DNA of 25,413 nt from CAYRVX01 sp964642165 (GTDB lineage: Bacteria > Planctomycetota > Phycisphaerae > SM23-33), in assembly GCA_964642165.1 (NCBI GenBank), contig CAZXOC010000082.1, positions 1 to 25,413 of the forward strand, written 5' to 3'. Under the pieces are notes generated by a model. The model ran no database searches and was not told the DNA's origin. It saw only the letters and a program-made list of their open reading frames with translations. A program made the translations under genes and the position numbers. Positions 1 through 6,669 of this stretch are shown here, piece by piece; the first letter of the stretch is position 1, and every line of letters starts with the position of its first letter.

Positions 1-1
1 G

Positions 2-2731
2 GCCCAGGGATTCGAGATCGCCGGGTACGGCTGGTGGCAGGGCCACAAGGACCAGAGCGAGCCCCATGCAAGCAACTACGAGTCTAACCTGGTGAACCTC
101 ATCAATGAGGTGCGGGCGTATTACGAGACCCGCTATCCGGGCAACACCAGCCCGGATGCACCCTTTGTGATAGCCACCATCGGATTTGGCGGTTGGAGCC
201 TCTCCGGAGCCGGCCTGACCGTTGCCAATGCTCAACTTGCCGTAAGCGGAGAGACGGGCGAGTATCCTGAGTTTGAAGGGAATGTCAAAACCGTCGAATC
301 CCGGGATTACTGGAGAGACGTCGCCGATTCTCCGGGAAATGAGGGTCATCACTACAACAACAATGCCTGGACCTATATGATGGTCGGCGATGCCCTGGGC
401 CGGGCGATGGTTGGTCTGGAGGCAAAGCGCCCGTTCGTTACCGTGGATCAGGAGACGGGGGAGATCAGAATCGTCAATCCCTCGGATGGCGAGATCGACA
501 TGGCTCTTCGGGGCTATTCGATCACGTCGGCGGCGGGAGGGCTGGATGCGGACCAATGGACGCCCATTGCGGGCAACTACGACCGCGCCGGTGACGATTC
601 GGTGGACGACGACGGCAACTGGTCCGTGCTGACCGGTACGAACGCCGGTCTGAGCGAGGAGGCGGAGGTCGGCGGCGGCGATGGTCTGATCGCGATTGGC
701 GGCGAAGTGAGCTTGGGCGTCGGCGCGTGGGTCCGGAATCCGACGAGAGACGTTCAGTTCATGTACACGGATGCCAACGGGGTCCTGCAAGGGCTTTCGA
801 TAGGGTATATCGGCGCGCCCATCGTGCTCGGCGATCTGAACTTCGATGGAACGGTCAACGGACTCGACTGGCCCGTCTTTCTGAAGGGCAACCAGAGCGA
901 CCTGTCCGCTCTGTCGGTGGCCGAGGCATACCAGGTGGGCGATCTGGACGGCGACCTCGACAACGACATATACGACTTTGCCCTGTTTCGGGAAGCCTAC
1001 GAACTCGCGAATCCGGCAGCGGGCGCGTTCGAGGAAATGGTAGCCGCCTACTCGGTTCCGGAGCCGACGTCGCTGATCCTGCTCGCTGCCGGCGCGGCAG
1101 GGGTGGGAATGCGGCGAAGAAGAAGGGCTCGCCGGGCTCATGGGCCGCAACGGAGCCCCTCACACGGGGGAACACTCCCCCGTGAGCGGCGCCCGGCAGC
1201 CGTCAACGACACCGGGCTCGGGAAACGCATGATTGCGGGAAATCGAATCAGGACGGTGTTGGGCATCGCGGCCGTGGCGATGGCAATCCTTCTCCTCATG
1301 ACCGCCCCGGCCGGCGCGGTGACCGTTGTTGAGGAACAGTTCATCTACGAACCGGTTCAGGCGAACATCAATGGCCAGGACGGCGGCATCGGTTTTGAGG
1401 GTGCGTGGGTCTCGACCATCTCCCACGGCAGGTTCTATTGGATTCGGTCGCCGGGCCTGGAATTCACGGATGTGAATTCCTTGGAACTGCCGGTGGCCGG
1501 CAATGCGCTGTCCCGATACGGCGCTGCAGGCAGGGCCCAGGCACACCGGTTGCTTTCGGAGGAGTCGAAGGCCGCGCTGACGGGCGACGACACGACGATC
1601 TGGTTCAGCGCTCTCTTCCAGGCGCCTTCCGCCCATCGGCAGGCGGCGTTCCTTTTCGGAACGGACCCGTTCACTACCGCCATTCCCCCGGTGCTTGCCG
1701 CTGCCGGTGACGGTTTTGGGTTTACGCTATTGGCTCCTGACGGGGTCAGCAACGGGGACGGCACGATCAATGCGCTTGCTCTTGACGGCAGTACTGTGCC
1801 AACAGTCGTTCCAGGTACATTCAACCCGGACGTAGAGACCTCTCTGATTGCCGGCAAGATCAATTGGAAGCCCGACGGCACGCCGGATGAGCTATACCTT
1901 TTCAGCGTCACCGATATGTCGACCGAACCGCTGGAGGAAGCGGCGATCGCATCGATCACGAATCTGGACTTCGACCAGTCGGCCTTCGACACCGTGGCGA
2001 TGTGGGACACCAACAACGCCATCACCGATGAAGTCCGTTTCGGCGCGACGTTTGACGATGCGATGGGCAACCCCGTGCCCCCGCCCCTCCTGACCTTGAA
2101 GGTCAACCAGGGCACGGGCGCGATGGCGTTGGTCGGTGATCCGAGCGTAGCCACTGACATCAACTTCTATGAGATTACCAGCGAGGCGAACTCGGTCGAT
2201 GCGGCGAATTGGCTCAGCCTGGCGGATCAAGACTATGAAGAAGGCGGACCGCCCGATGGCTCGGGCGACGGCTGGGAGGAAGCAGGCGGCGTGGGCCCTC
2301 ACGCCCTGGCGGAAGGCTTCTTGCTGGGCAGCAGTACCATCGGTGCCTCCCAGTCTGTGGGCCTGGGAAGGGGATACGATGTCGGCGTCGGCGCGGAAGA
2401 TCTGGCGTTCAAGTACCGCACCGACATCGGGGCGATCCTCGAGGGACTCGTCGAATACGTCCCGTCGGGCATCCCCGGCGATGCGGACGAAAACGGCGTG
2501 GTTGACGCAGCCGACTACATCGCCCTCAAGACCCACATAGGGCAAGGCTCCGGGGCCACGACGGCCGACGGCGACTTCGACGGCGACGGGGACGTAGACC
2601 GCGCCGACTTCCTGGTTCTGAGGGCCAACTTCGGCCGCCTGGCCCCGGCCGGCCCCGTGCCCGAGCCGTCCGCGCTGGCTGTGCTCGCCCTCGGCGGTCT
2701 CGCCGTGGCGCTGAGGCGCAGGCGAACATGA
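2..2731 (+). CDS. 5'-partial SASA-type carbohydrate (sialate O-acetyl) esterase with PEP-CTERM, read through into the next gene
   Basis: The reading frame is open from base 2, so the gene starts upstream. The visible start (GYGWWQGHKDQ, then a helix with YESNLVNLINEVR and PFVIATIGFGGW) matches the C-terminal half of SASA/CE6-type sialate O-acetylesterases. The catalytic Ser lies outside the window; GHHYNNNAWTY near base 350 carries the expected catalytic His. A beta-rich domain follows (about 425-820), then a dockerin-like segment (GDLNFDGTVNGLDWPVF and DLDGDLDNDIYDF, about 830-1000), then VPEPTSLILLAAGAAG plus an Arg cluster (about 1055-1135), a PEP-CTERM exosortase sorting signal. The protein should be exported and deacetylate glycans. 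Oddly, no stop follows the Arg cluster: the frame continues into an internal signal peptide (ATG 1229) and ends at 2731. I read this as two genes joined by loss of a stop, by an indel, or by a true fusion. Confidence 0.8.
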   Translation, partial: AQGFEIAGYGWWQGHKDQSEPHASNYESNLVNLINEVRAYYETRYPGNTSPDAPFVIATIGFGGWSLSGAGLTVANAQLAVSGETGEYPEFEGNVKTVESRDYWRDVADSPGNEGHHYNNNAWTYMMVGDALGRAMVGLEAKRPFVTVDQETGEIRIVNPSDGEIDMALRGYSITSAAGGLDADQWTPIAGNYDRAGDDSVDDDGNWSVLTGTNAGLSEEAEVGGGDGLIAIGGEVSLGVGAWVRNPTRDVQFMYTDANGVLQGLSIGYIGAPIVLGDLNFDGTVNGLDWPVFLKGNQSDLSALSVAEAYQVGDLDGDLDNDIYDFALFREAYELANPAAGAFEEMVAAYSVPEPTSLILLAAGAAGVGMRRRRRARRAHGPQRSPSHGGTLPRERRPAAVNDTGLGKRMIAGNRIRTVLGIAAVAMAILLLMTAPAGAVTVVEEQFIYEPVQANINGQDGGIGFEGAWVSTISHGRFYWIRSPGLEFTDVNSLELPVAGNALSRYGAAGRAQAHRLLSEESKAALTGDDTTIWFSALFQAPSAHRQAAFLFGTDPFTTAIPPVLAAAGDGFGFTLLAPDGVSNGDGTINALALDGSTVPTVVPGTFNPDVETSLIAGKINWKPDGTPDELYLFSVTDMSTEPLEEAAIASITNLDFDQSAFDTVAMWDTNNAITDEVRFGATFDDAMGNPVPPPLLTLKVNQGTGAMALVGDPSVATDINFYEITSEANSVDAANWLSLADQDYEEGGPPDGSGDGWEEAGGVGPHALAEGFLLGSSTIGASQSVGLGRGYDVGVGAEDLAFKYRTDIGAILEGLVEYVPSGIPGDADENGVVDAADYIALKTHIGQGSGATTADGDFDGDGDVDRADFLVLRANFGRLAPAGPVPEPSALAVLALGGLAVALRRRRT
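1163..1184. terminator. Perfect 8-bp hairpin between the two fused PEP-CTERM units
   Basis: CACGGGGG (1163-1170), loop AACACT, CCCCCGTG (1177-1184). It sits exactly where an intergenic terminator would be expected, after the first PEP-CTERM Arg cluster and 44 bases before ATG 1229. There is no T-tract, so intrinsic termination is unproven. Its presence inside an open frame supports two ancestral genes. Confidence 0.4.
1229..2731 (+). CDS. Secreted lectin-like dockerin/PEP-CTERM protein (second half of the fused frame)
   Basis: This start is chosen because ATG 1229 opens a classical signal peptide (MIAGNRIRTVLGIAAVAMAI, then a hydrophobic stretch ending APAGA). It gives a 500-aa protein. Residues about 30-285 form a beta-rich LamG/concanavalin-like region with no clear catalytic motif. 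Residues about 286-410 resemble the domain of the upstream esterase (both begin with a TVDQETGEI/TLKVNQGTGA-type strand and end GLSIGYIG/GLVEYV). Residues about 414-465 hold two dockerin-like calcium loops (GDADENGVVDAADY and DFDGDGDVDRADF). Near residue 477 comes VPEPSALAVLALGG with a terminal Arg cluster, the PEP-CTERM sorting signal. It is probably an exported surface or matrix protein in glycan metabolism. The ribosome-binding site is weak. Whether it is made separately or as part of the 2-2731 fusion cannot be decided from sequence. Confidence 0.7.
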   Translation: MIAGNRIRTVLGIAAVAMAILLLMTAPAGAVTVVEEQFIYEPVQANINGQDGGIGFEGAWVSTISHGRFYWIRSPGLEFTDVNSLELPVAGNALSRYGAAGRAQAHRLLSEESKAALTGDDTTIWFSALFQAPSAHRQAAFLFGTDPFTTAIPPVLAAAGDGFGFTLLAPDGVSNGDGTINALALDGSTVPTVVPGTFNPDVETSLIAGKINWKPDGTPDELYLFSVTDMSTEPLEEAAIASITNLDFDQSAFDTVAMWDTNNAITDEVRFGATFDDAMGNPVPPPLLTLKVNQGTGAMALVGDPSVATDINFYEITSEANSVDAANWLSLADQDYEEGGPPDGSGDGWEEAGGVGPHALAEGFLLGSSTIGASQSVGLGRGYDVGVGAEDLAFKYRTDIGAILEGLVEYVPSGIPGDADENGVVDAADYIALKTHIGQGSGATTADGDFDGDGDVDRADFLVLRANFGRLAPAGPVPEPSALAVLALGGLAVALRRRRT

Positions 2732-3356
2732 CGTGACCGGTCGCACGCCGCTTGCCCAAGGCGATCAGGTCGAGCCGGCTGATATCCTCCGAGCGCCTCT
2801 CATCGCCGCTTCGGCTGGGATTCCCCCGCGGTCCGGACAGCACTCCGCACATGGCCGGAGAGGCCGTACGGCATGTGCGTGTCACCCGGTCGGAACTGGC
2901 TTCCGCTCGACCCTTGACCTGCCCTCTTGCATAGGCCGCCCGCAGCGGGCCTCCTCGCGGGCTTGTCCGAACATCCGCCTTCGCCCCGGGCTTCGGCGGA
3001 CAGGTCCGCCTTCGCCCCGGGCTTCGGCGGACAGGTCCGCCTTCGCCCCGGGCTTCGGCGGACAGGTCGCCCTCGGGCATGCCTGGGACGGCGAGTATCC
3101 GCCGCGCCTCGCCAGCCGTCTCCTTGTCGATGCGCTGGAGACGCTTGACCAGGCAGCGGATGCTGCGATTGCGGTCGCGGTTGGCCCAGATGCCCTCGAT
3201 GATCTCGACGATGGTGCCGGTCCGCCGGTGCAGGGCGTGGCGGGCGCCCGTGGCGGGGGTCGGCGGCGCGGTTGGCGAGATGTCATGCGGACGCCGACGT
3301 CCGGCGGCGGAGGCGGTTCGCCTGGCGGCCGCGCGGGTGAGGTCCCCGTGGGTCAT
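2526..3356 (-). CDS. Hypothetical basic protein, C-terminus probably disrupted by tandem repeats
   Basis: ATG 3356 is preceded by a good Shine-Dalgarno (GGAAGAGG, 3360-3367 on the complement, 3 bases away). The first ~95 codons use G/C in nearly all third positions, including a compositionally normal stretch around GTIVEIIEGIWANRDRNRS and CLVKRLQRIDKETAGEARR, which argues that this part is really translated. I recognise no family; it looks short, helical and basic. Beyond about 3070 the frame enters three 31-bp repeats, whose length is not a multiple of three. It then turns Arg/Pro/Gly-rich and overlaps the well-supported 3' end of the PEP-CTERM gene, so the true C-terminus is probably near the repeats and the rest of the span is doubtful. 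Alternatively this is a decayed gene or an antisense shadow. Confidence 0.3.
   Translation of the reverse strand: MTHGDLTRAAARRTASAAGRRRPHDISPTAPPTPATGARHALHRRTGTIVEIIEGIWANRDRNRSIRCLVKRLQRIDKETAGEARRILAVPGMPEGDLSAEARGEGGPVRRSPGRRRTCPPKPGAKADVRTSPRGGPLRAAYARGQVKGRAEASSDRVTRTCRTASPAMCGVLSGPRGNPSRSGDERRSEDISRLDLIALGKRRATGHVMFACASAPRRDRRGRAQPARTARARGRPGPGGRSWPSEPGSRRGLRPRRRRSRRRPSWPRSLALCGS
2846..2879. repeat. 8-bp inverted repeat with an inner palindrome
   Basis: CGCACATG (2846-2853) pairs perfectly with CATGTGCG (2872-2879). The 18-base interior contains the palindrome GCCGTACGGC (which extends slightly into the right arm) and two GGCC boxes. The stem could form in RNA from either strand or act as an operator. 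It lies 115 bases after the PEP-CTERM stop and has no terminal T-tract. Confidence 0.45.
2974..3066. repeat. Three perfect tandem copies of a 31-bp unit
   Basis: Copies lie at 2974-3004, 3005-3035 and 3036-3066. Each starts TCCGCCTTCG, passes CCCCGGGC and ends CGGCGGACAGG. Each unit is itself an imperfect dyad (TCCGCC / GGCGGA around GCCCCGGGC). Because 31 is not divisible by three, each copy shifts the reading frame of anything translated across it. Confidence 0.9.
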
Positions 3357-3860
3357 GGTCCTCTTCCCGTGCCGGCGATGCGTCGAGCTGCCAAGAGGTC
3401 GGGGTATCGCGGCTGCCACCCATCGTAGCGAGACCGAGGCGATCCGGCAAGGCCGCGCGCGGGCGGATGGGCGTGCGTTCACTCGCCCCCGTTCGGGGCT
3501 CGGGGGTGGCGGAAGAGCGGGCGGAGCCCGGCCAGGGCGCGGAATCGGGCGAACCTTTTGATGACACGAGCGTTACGACCGTTTCGGCGGGCGAGTCGGC
3601 CGGCGGGCAGGCTGAATGTCCAAAATGGGGCGGAATGTCCAAAATCTGTACAATGTCAAATACTTATATAATAAGGAGTTAGCGTAATTCGAGGCCTTCT
3701 GGAGGGCCCCAGGATTGGACACTTCTAACACATAACTTCGAGACTTACGGCCGTTTTCCGGGGGGGCGCGGGCGTCGGAGGAGCGCGGCTGCCTTCGGGC
3801 GGCAGGGCAAGGCGGACCAGGCATGCTCGATGCCGACGGGGCGGGGGTGGTGAGGTCGCG
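3357..3860. other. Non-coding stretch with an AT-rich island
   Basis: I see no convincing gene here. 3357-3600 is GC-rich with only short Arg/Ser/Pro-rich frames in both directions. 3610-3740 is strikingly AT-rich against the surroundings and carries the repeat structure listed separately. 3740-3860 is GC-rich and lies downstream of the minus-strand membrane-protein gene. Confidence 0.6.
3615..3721. mobile_element. Possible small IS-end or MITE-like remnant with repeated TGTCCAA motifs
   Basis: Direct repeats AATGTCCAAAAT start at 3615 and 3634, with a degenerate third copy AATGTCAAAT at 3652, so spacing is 19 and 18 bases. About 60 bases on, ATTGGACA (3714-3721) is the inverted form. The segment is therefore bounded by TGTCCAA...TTGGACA inverted ends and is much more AT-rich than its flanks (it includes TATATAATAAGG). 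Multiple transposase-binding repeats next to a terminus are known for IS21-type elements; no transposase frame is present. The alternative is an operator array for a regulator binding every two helical turns. Confidence 0.35.
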
Positions 3861-4154
3861 TCAGGCCCGCACGCGTCTCCTGCGGGACTTCGACCCCTTG
3901 CCGCCGCTCCAGACGCCCAGGTCGGTCAGGACGGCCAGGACCACCAGCGCCAGCCACCAGCCGGAGACGGTGTGGTTGTTGTTCAGCATCGCCGCCATGT
4001 AGGCCAGCGTGGTGTAGGGGGCGACGAGCAGGCCCAGCAGCGGCCAGTACCACGTCTGGTAGGCCGCGGCGACCCAGTCGGTCAGGATCCAGAGGAACAG
4101 CAGCAGCCCCCGGGGCATCAGCATCGCGAGCACGACCAGCAGGCAGCAGCCCAT
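3861..4154 (-). CDS. Small three-helix inner-membrane protein of unknown function
   Basis: 97 aa. The start ATG 4154 is set by a strong Shine-Dalgarno, AAGGAG with a 6-base spacer; longer upstream starts give Arg/Pro-rich, non-protein-like sequence. Three hydrophobic segments are visible: about residues 4-27 (CCLLVVLAMLMPRGLLLFLW), about 36-57 (WYWPLLGLLVAPYTTLAYMA) and about 65-82 (GWWLALVVLAVLTDLGVW). A Lys/Arg-rich tail should face the cytoplasm. The LLGLLVAPYTTLAYMAAMLN segment resembles a widespread family of small uncharacterised bacterial membrane proteins (from memory, not searched). It is divergent from the permease gene and has its own promoter candidate about 120 bases upstream. 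Confidence 0.8.
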   Translation of the reverse strand: MGCCLLVVLAMLMPRGLLLFLWILTDWVAAAYQTWYWPLLGLLVAPYTTLAYMAAMLNNNHTVSGWWLALVVLAVLTDLGVWSGGKGSKSRRRRVRA

Positions 4155-4281
4155 GGAGTTCTCCTTGCCGCCGCGTCCCGGCGGGCGGGGGGGGCGTAGT
4201 GGGGCGGCGTCGCTTCGGACCTGTAGTCGCAGGTCGTCGGCGCGGGTTTCGTGCCGCCCGGCCGGGTCCTTGCGGGGATCC

Positions 4282-4310
4282 AGAATACCGCGCGAGCGCC
4301 TGCAAGCCAA
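4282..4310 (-). promoter_or_regulatory. Candidate sigma70-type promoter for the small membrane protein gene
   Basis: On the minus strand, TTGGCT (4310-4305) and TATTCT (4287-4282) are separated by exactly 17 bases. The predicted transcript starts near 4275 with a leader of about 120 nt. Each hexamer matches about four of six consensus positions. Confidence 0.4.
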
Positions 4311-4352
4311 TAGCGCCGGCGGCGACGACAGCGGGCGGAGAGGCGTCCCGCC

Positions 4353-4381
4353 TTGCCGCCGGTAGGCCCGCCGCATAGGAT
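4353..4381 (+). promoter_or_regulatory. Candidate sigma70-type promoter for the permease gene
   Basis: TTGCCG (4353-4358) and TAGGAT (4376-4381) are spaced by 17 bases. The leader before the TTG start at 4427 would be about 40 nt. The match is moderate, and the GC background makes chance hits less likely for the -10 than for the -35. Confidence 0.35.
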
Positions 4382-4426
4382 AGGCCGCGGTCCCGCCGCA
4401 GGCGTGCCGCAGATCAGGAAGAGAGC

Positions 4427-5638
4427 TTGCGTTTCTGGCTGGAAGACAGACTCCGCCCGCCGCTGCCGGCTGACCCGTGGTCCCGAGACTTGATGTCGGT
4501 CGCGCTGCTGTTGATCCTCGCCGCCGCCCTGATCCCCGCCTGGGACATCGCGGCGGACAACTTCCTGCCCGCCGTGGCGGGACACATGGCCTCGTTCCTG
4601 CTGCTGCCGGCGCTGGGCTTCCTGCTGGCCTTGCGATGCGGCGCGATCGACCTGAGCGTGTGGGTCGTATCGTGCGCCGCCGGCGTGGTGGCGGCGTCGC
4701 TGCTCTCGAGCGGGCGCAGCGTGCCCGTCGCCTTCGCCGCGGGGATCGCCACCGGGCTGGGGATCGGGCTGCTGCACGCCGTGCTGGTCGCCCTGCTGCG
4801 CGCGCCCAGCGTGGTGGTGACGGTCGCCACCGGGATGGCGACGATCTGGGTCGTCGCGCGCCTCGTTCCGGCGCGTTCGATCGCGGTGCCGGAGTCGGCC
4901 TTCGGCGGCTGGATGGGCTGGCACAACACCCCGATGCTGGCGGCGCGGGTGCTGGCGGTGTCGCTGGTGTATCTCCTGGCGCTGGTGGGGATGCTGGCCG
5001 TGGACTACGCCGACTGGCGCGGCAGGCGACTGCCCCGGTGGCTGGGGCTGTTCGTGGCGCTGAGCGCCTCGGGGGCGCTGTCGGCGTTCGGCGGGGTGGT
5101 CTGGCTGTTCGAGAGCGGCCATGCGCCCGTCCCCACGAGGCTTATCGACGACCTGCGCGTGCCCGCCGCGGCGGTGCTGGCCGGCGGGCTGTTCCTCGGG
5201 CGCAGGGGACGCGAGCTGCTGGCCGGCATGAACCTGCCGGCGGCGCTGCTGATCTGTACCATGTGGCGGCAGGAGGCGTGGGTCCTCCCGGCCGGGGGGT
5301 CGGGGCTGGCCCCGCAGATGCTGGTCCTGGCGTGCTTGGCCATCGGCGCGCACCTGGCGTTCGCGCGGTACCTCGACGCGCGCGGCAGGCGAGGGGGCTG
5401 GCCCGCGGTCGCGGTGGTGCTGACCGTCTCGGGCATTGCGGCGGTCGCGGGGGCGGCGAATTTCCATGCCCGCATCTGGCACGCCGCCTTCCACGCCGGG
5501 GGGGTGTGCCTCTGGCTGGCGGGCGTGGCCGCCGCCGTGCTGACGGCCCGGGGCGGCGCGAGGTCCGCCGCCGCGGAGCCCCCGGACGGCCTCCCGGGCG
5601 CCGGCGAGCATCCGGCCAGGTCCGACGCACGCCGGTAG
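4427..5638 (+). CDS. RbsC/LivH-type ABC transporter permease-like membrane protein (orphan)
   Basis: 403 aa with about ten hydrophobic segments. ALRCGAIDLSVWVVSCAAGV, then AGIATGLGIGLLHAVLVALL and APSVVVTVATGMATIW, follow the order of the conserved core of BPD_transp_2 permeases (RbsC: GGIDLSVG, then GLLNG, then PFIVTLGT). That family moves sugars or amino acids with an ATPase and a binding protein. The start is TTG 4427 with GGAAGAG upstream; ATG 4493 is an alternative that drops the cytosolic N-terminus. The cluster has no ATPase or periplasmic binding protein, and the segment after about residue 200 is divergent from RbsC, so it may be an accessory or repurposed permease. The tail after about residue 375 is Ala/Pro/Arg-rich and probably disordered. 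Confidence 0.7.
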   Translation: MRFWLEDRLRPPLPADPWSRDLMSVALLLILAAALIPAWDIAADNFLPAVAGHMASFLLLPALGFLLALRCGAIDLSVWVVSCAAGVVAASLLSSGRSVPVAFAAGIATGLGIGLLHAVLVALLRAPSVVVTVATGMATIWVVARLVPARSIAVPESAFGGWMGWHNTPMLAARVLAVSLVYLLALVGMLAVDYADWRGRRLPRWLGLFVALSASGALSAFGGVVWLFESGHAPVPTRLIDDLRVPAAAVLAGGLFLGRRGRELLAGMNLPAALLICTMWRQEAWVLPAGGSGLAPQMLVLACLAIGAHLAFARYLDARGRRGGWPAVAVVLTVSGIAAVAGAANFHARIWHAAFHAGGVCLWLAGVAAAVLTARGGARSAAAEPPDGLPGAGEHPARSDARR

Positions 5639-5658
5639 CGAAGGGAGCAGAATGCCTC

Positions 5659-5675
5659 CCGCCGGCGGCCGGCGG
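5659..5675. terminator. Bidirectional terminator-like inverted repeat between convergent genes
   Basis: CCGCCGGC (5659-5666), one central G, GCCGGCGG (5668-5675). It lies in the 84-base gap between the permease stop and the stop of the minus-strand PEP-CTERM gene, the usual place for a shared terminator. No T-tract is present on either strand. Confidence 0.4.
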
Positions 5676-5722
5676 CGCGCGTAGACCGCGTCATCGCGGC
5701 CATCGAGGGTTCGCCGAGGGGC

Positions 5723-6397
5723 TCACCGCCTCCGCTTGCGGGCGAGGCAGCCCGCCGCCGCGAGCGCAAGCAGCGACAGGGCCGAGGGCTCGGGCACGAC
5801 GGCGGGGCCGGCGAACCGCGCGCGAAGGCCGCGCTTGAGGGCGACGTAGTCGAAGGCGTCCACGTCCGCATCGCCGTTGAAATCTCCGCCGCGCCAGGCG
5901 GGGCATCGGGGGGCGGCCAAGCTCCTCCGGAACGAGAGGAAGTCCTGGCGGTCGACGGTCCCGTCCCCGTCGCAGTCGCCGGGGATCGGGTACACTCGGA
6001 AGGACGTGACGTACTCGTCGCAGAGCCGCCAGCCACCGCCGGCGTAGTCCTGGCTCAAGGCCCGGACGGTCAGCGCGTAGCGGGCCCGGGGCAGGCGGCC
6101 GATGGGCTCGGCGCAGTCCCACGGCGCGATCACCTGGATGCATATGCCGTCGTACGTCCCGAAGTACACGTCCAACTGGAGCGCTCCGCCCCGCCGCAGG
6201 AAGTCCGTGCGCACCAGCGGCGTGCAGGGCGTCGACTTGGTGCCGGCGGCGTGAAGCGTCACGGGGTCGGTGGTGAAAGGCCGGCCCGGCTCGACCCAGG
6301 CGTCCGAGATCCATGCCGCGGCCAGGGCCCTGCCGCCCGTGCAGGCCCCGATCACTGCGAAGACCAGGGCGATCCAAGTCCCGTGTGCCGCGCGCAT
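5723..6397 (-). CDS. Secreted dockerin/PEP-CTERM protein
   Basis: 224 aa. ATG 6397 has GGAG 7 bases upstream. Residues 1-27 are a signal peptide ending ALA-AA; the Cys in VIGAC is not in a convincing lipobox. Residues about 28-135 are a small beta domain of unknown function, beginning AAWISDAWVEPGRPF, with several Cys that could pair outside the cell. Residues about 140-190 are two dockerin-like calcium loops (GDCDGDGTVDRQDF and GDFNGDADVDAFDY). The C-terminus is VPEPSALSLLALAAAG then Arg/Lys, the PEP-CTERM signal. By family knowledge, exosortase would process it at the membrane. It is a single-gene unit with its own promoter, divergent from the gene at 6670. The beta domain could bind carbohydrate, but nothing in the sequence proves this. 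Confidence 0.85.
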   Translation of the reverse strand: MRAAHGTWIALVFAVIGACTGGRALAAAWISDAWVEPGRPFTTDPVTLHAAGTKSTPCTPLVRTDFLRRGGALQLDVYFGTYDGICIQVIAPWDCAEPIGRLPRARYALTVRALSQDYAGGGWRLCDEYVTSFRVYPIPGDCDGDGTVDRQDFLSFRRSLAAPRCPAWRGGDFNGDADVDAFDYVALKRGLRARFAGPAVVPEPSALSLLALAAAGCLARKRRR

Positions 6398-6481
6398 CGT
6401 ATAACTCCAGGCCCGCTCCGTGCCGCACCCCCGCTTCGCGCCGCTCCGGCCGCCCGTCCGGCGAACAGAACGGCCGAGAGA

Positions 6482-6510
6482 ATACTAACCCCGACCCGCC
6501 TCGAAGTCAA
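6482..6510 (-). promoter_or_regulatory. Sigma70-type promoter for the PEP-CTERM gene
   Basis: On the minus strand, TTGACT (6510-6505) and TAGTAT (6487-6482) are separated by exactly 17 bases. The predicted start of transcription is near 6475, giving a leader of about 78 nt. It is one of the best promoter matches in the window and is AT-rich against its surroundings. Confidence 0.55.
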
Positions 6511-6602
6511 GGGGCTTCGCCGGGACACAGCTTCCGCCGACTTCCCGGCAATGACGCCACGTGCCCATGCGTTGTGCTCAAGAGAGGCCGGCTCGCCGCT
6601 CT

Positions 6603-6622
6603 GCCGTCGGCAGGCCGACGGC
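6603..6622. promoter_or_regulatory. Perfect 9-bp dyad upstream of the lectin-like protein gene
   Basis: GCCGTCGGC (6603-6611), AG, GCCGACGGC (6614-6622). It ends 47 bases before ATG 6670, so it could be an operator or a leader hairpin. No clear plus-strand promoter hexamers are visible around it. Confidence 0.4.
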
Positions 6623-6669
6623 GCCCGGGGTACCGGTCCGAAGCGGCTGTCAACACGAGGGAGATCGCC

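Noticed and set aside
2736..2950. Possible group II intron or structured RNA remnant near the nested palindrome
   Set aside because: The sequence does not match the domain V consensus, and no reverse transcriptase is nearby.
4118..5611. 497-aa minus-strand frame opposite the permease
   Set aside because: Gln/His/Arg-rich shadow; the plus strand encodes recognisable permease helices.
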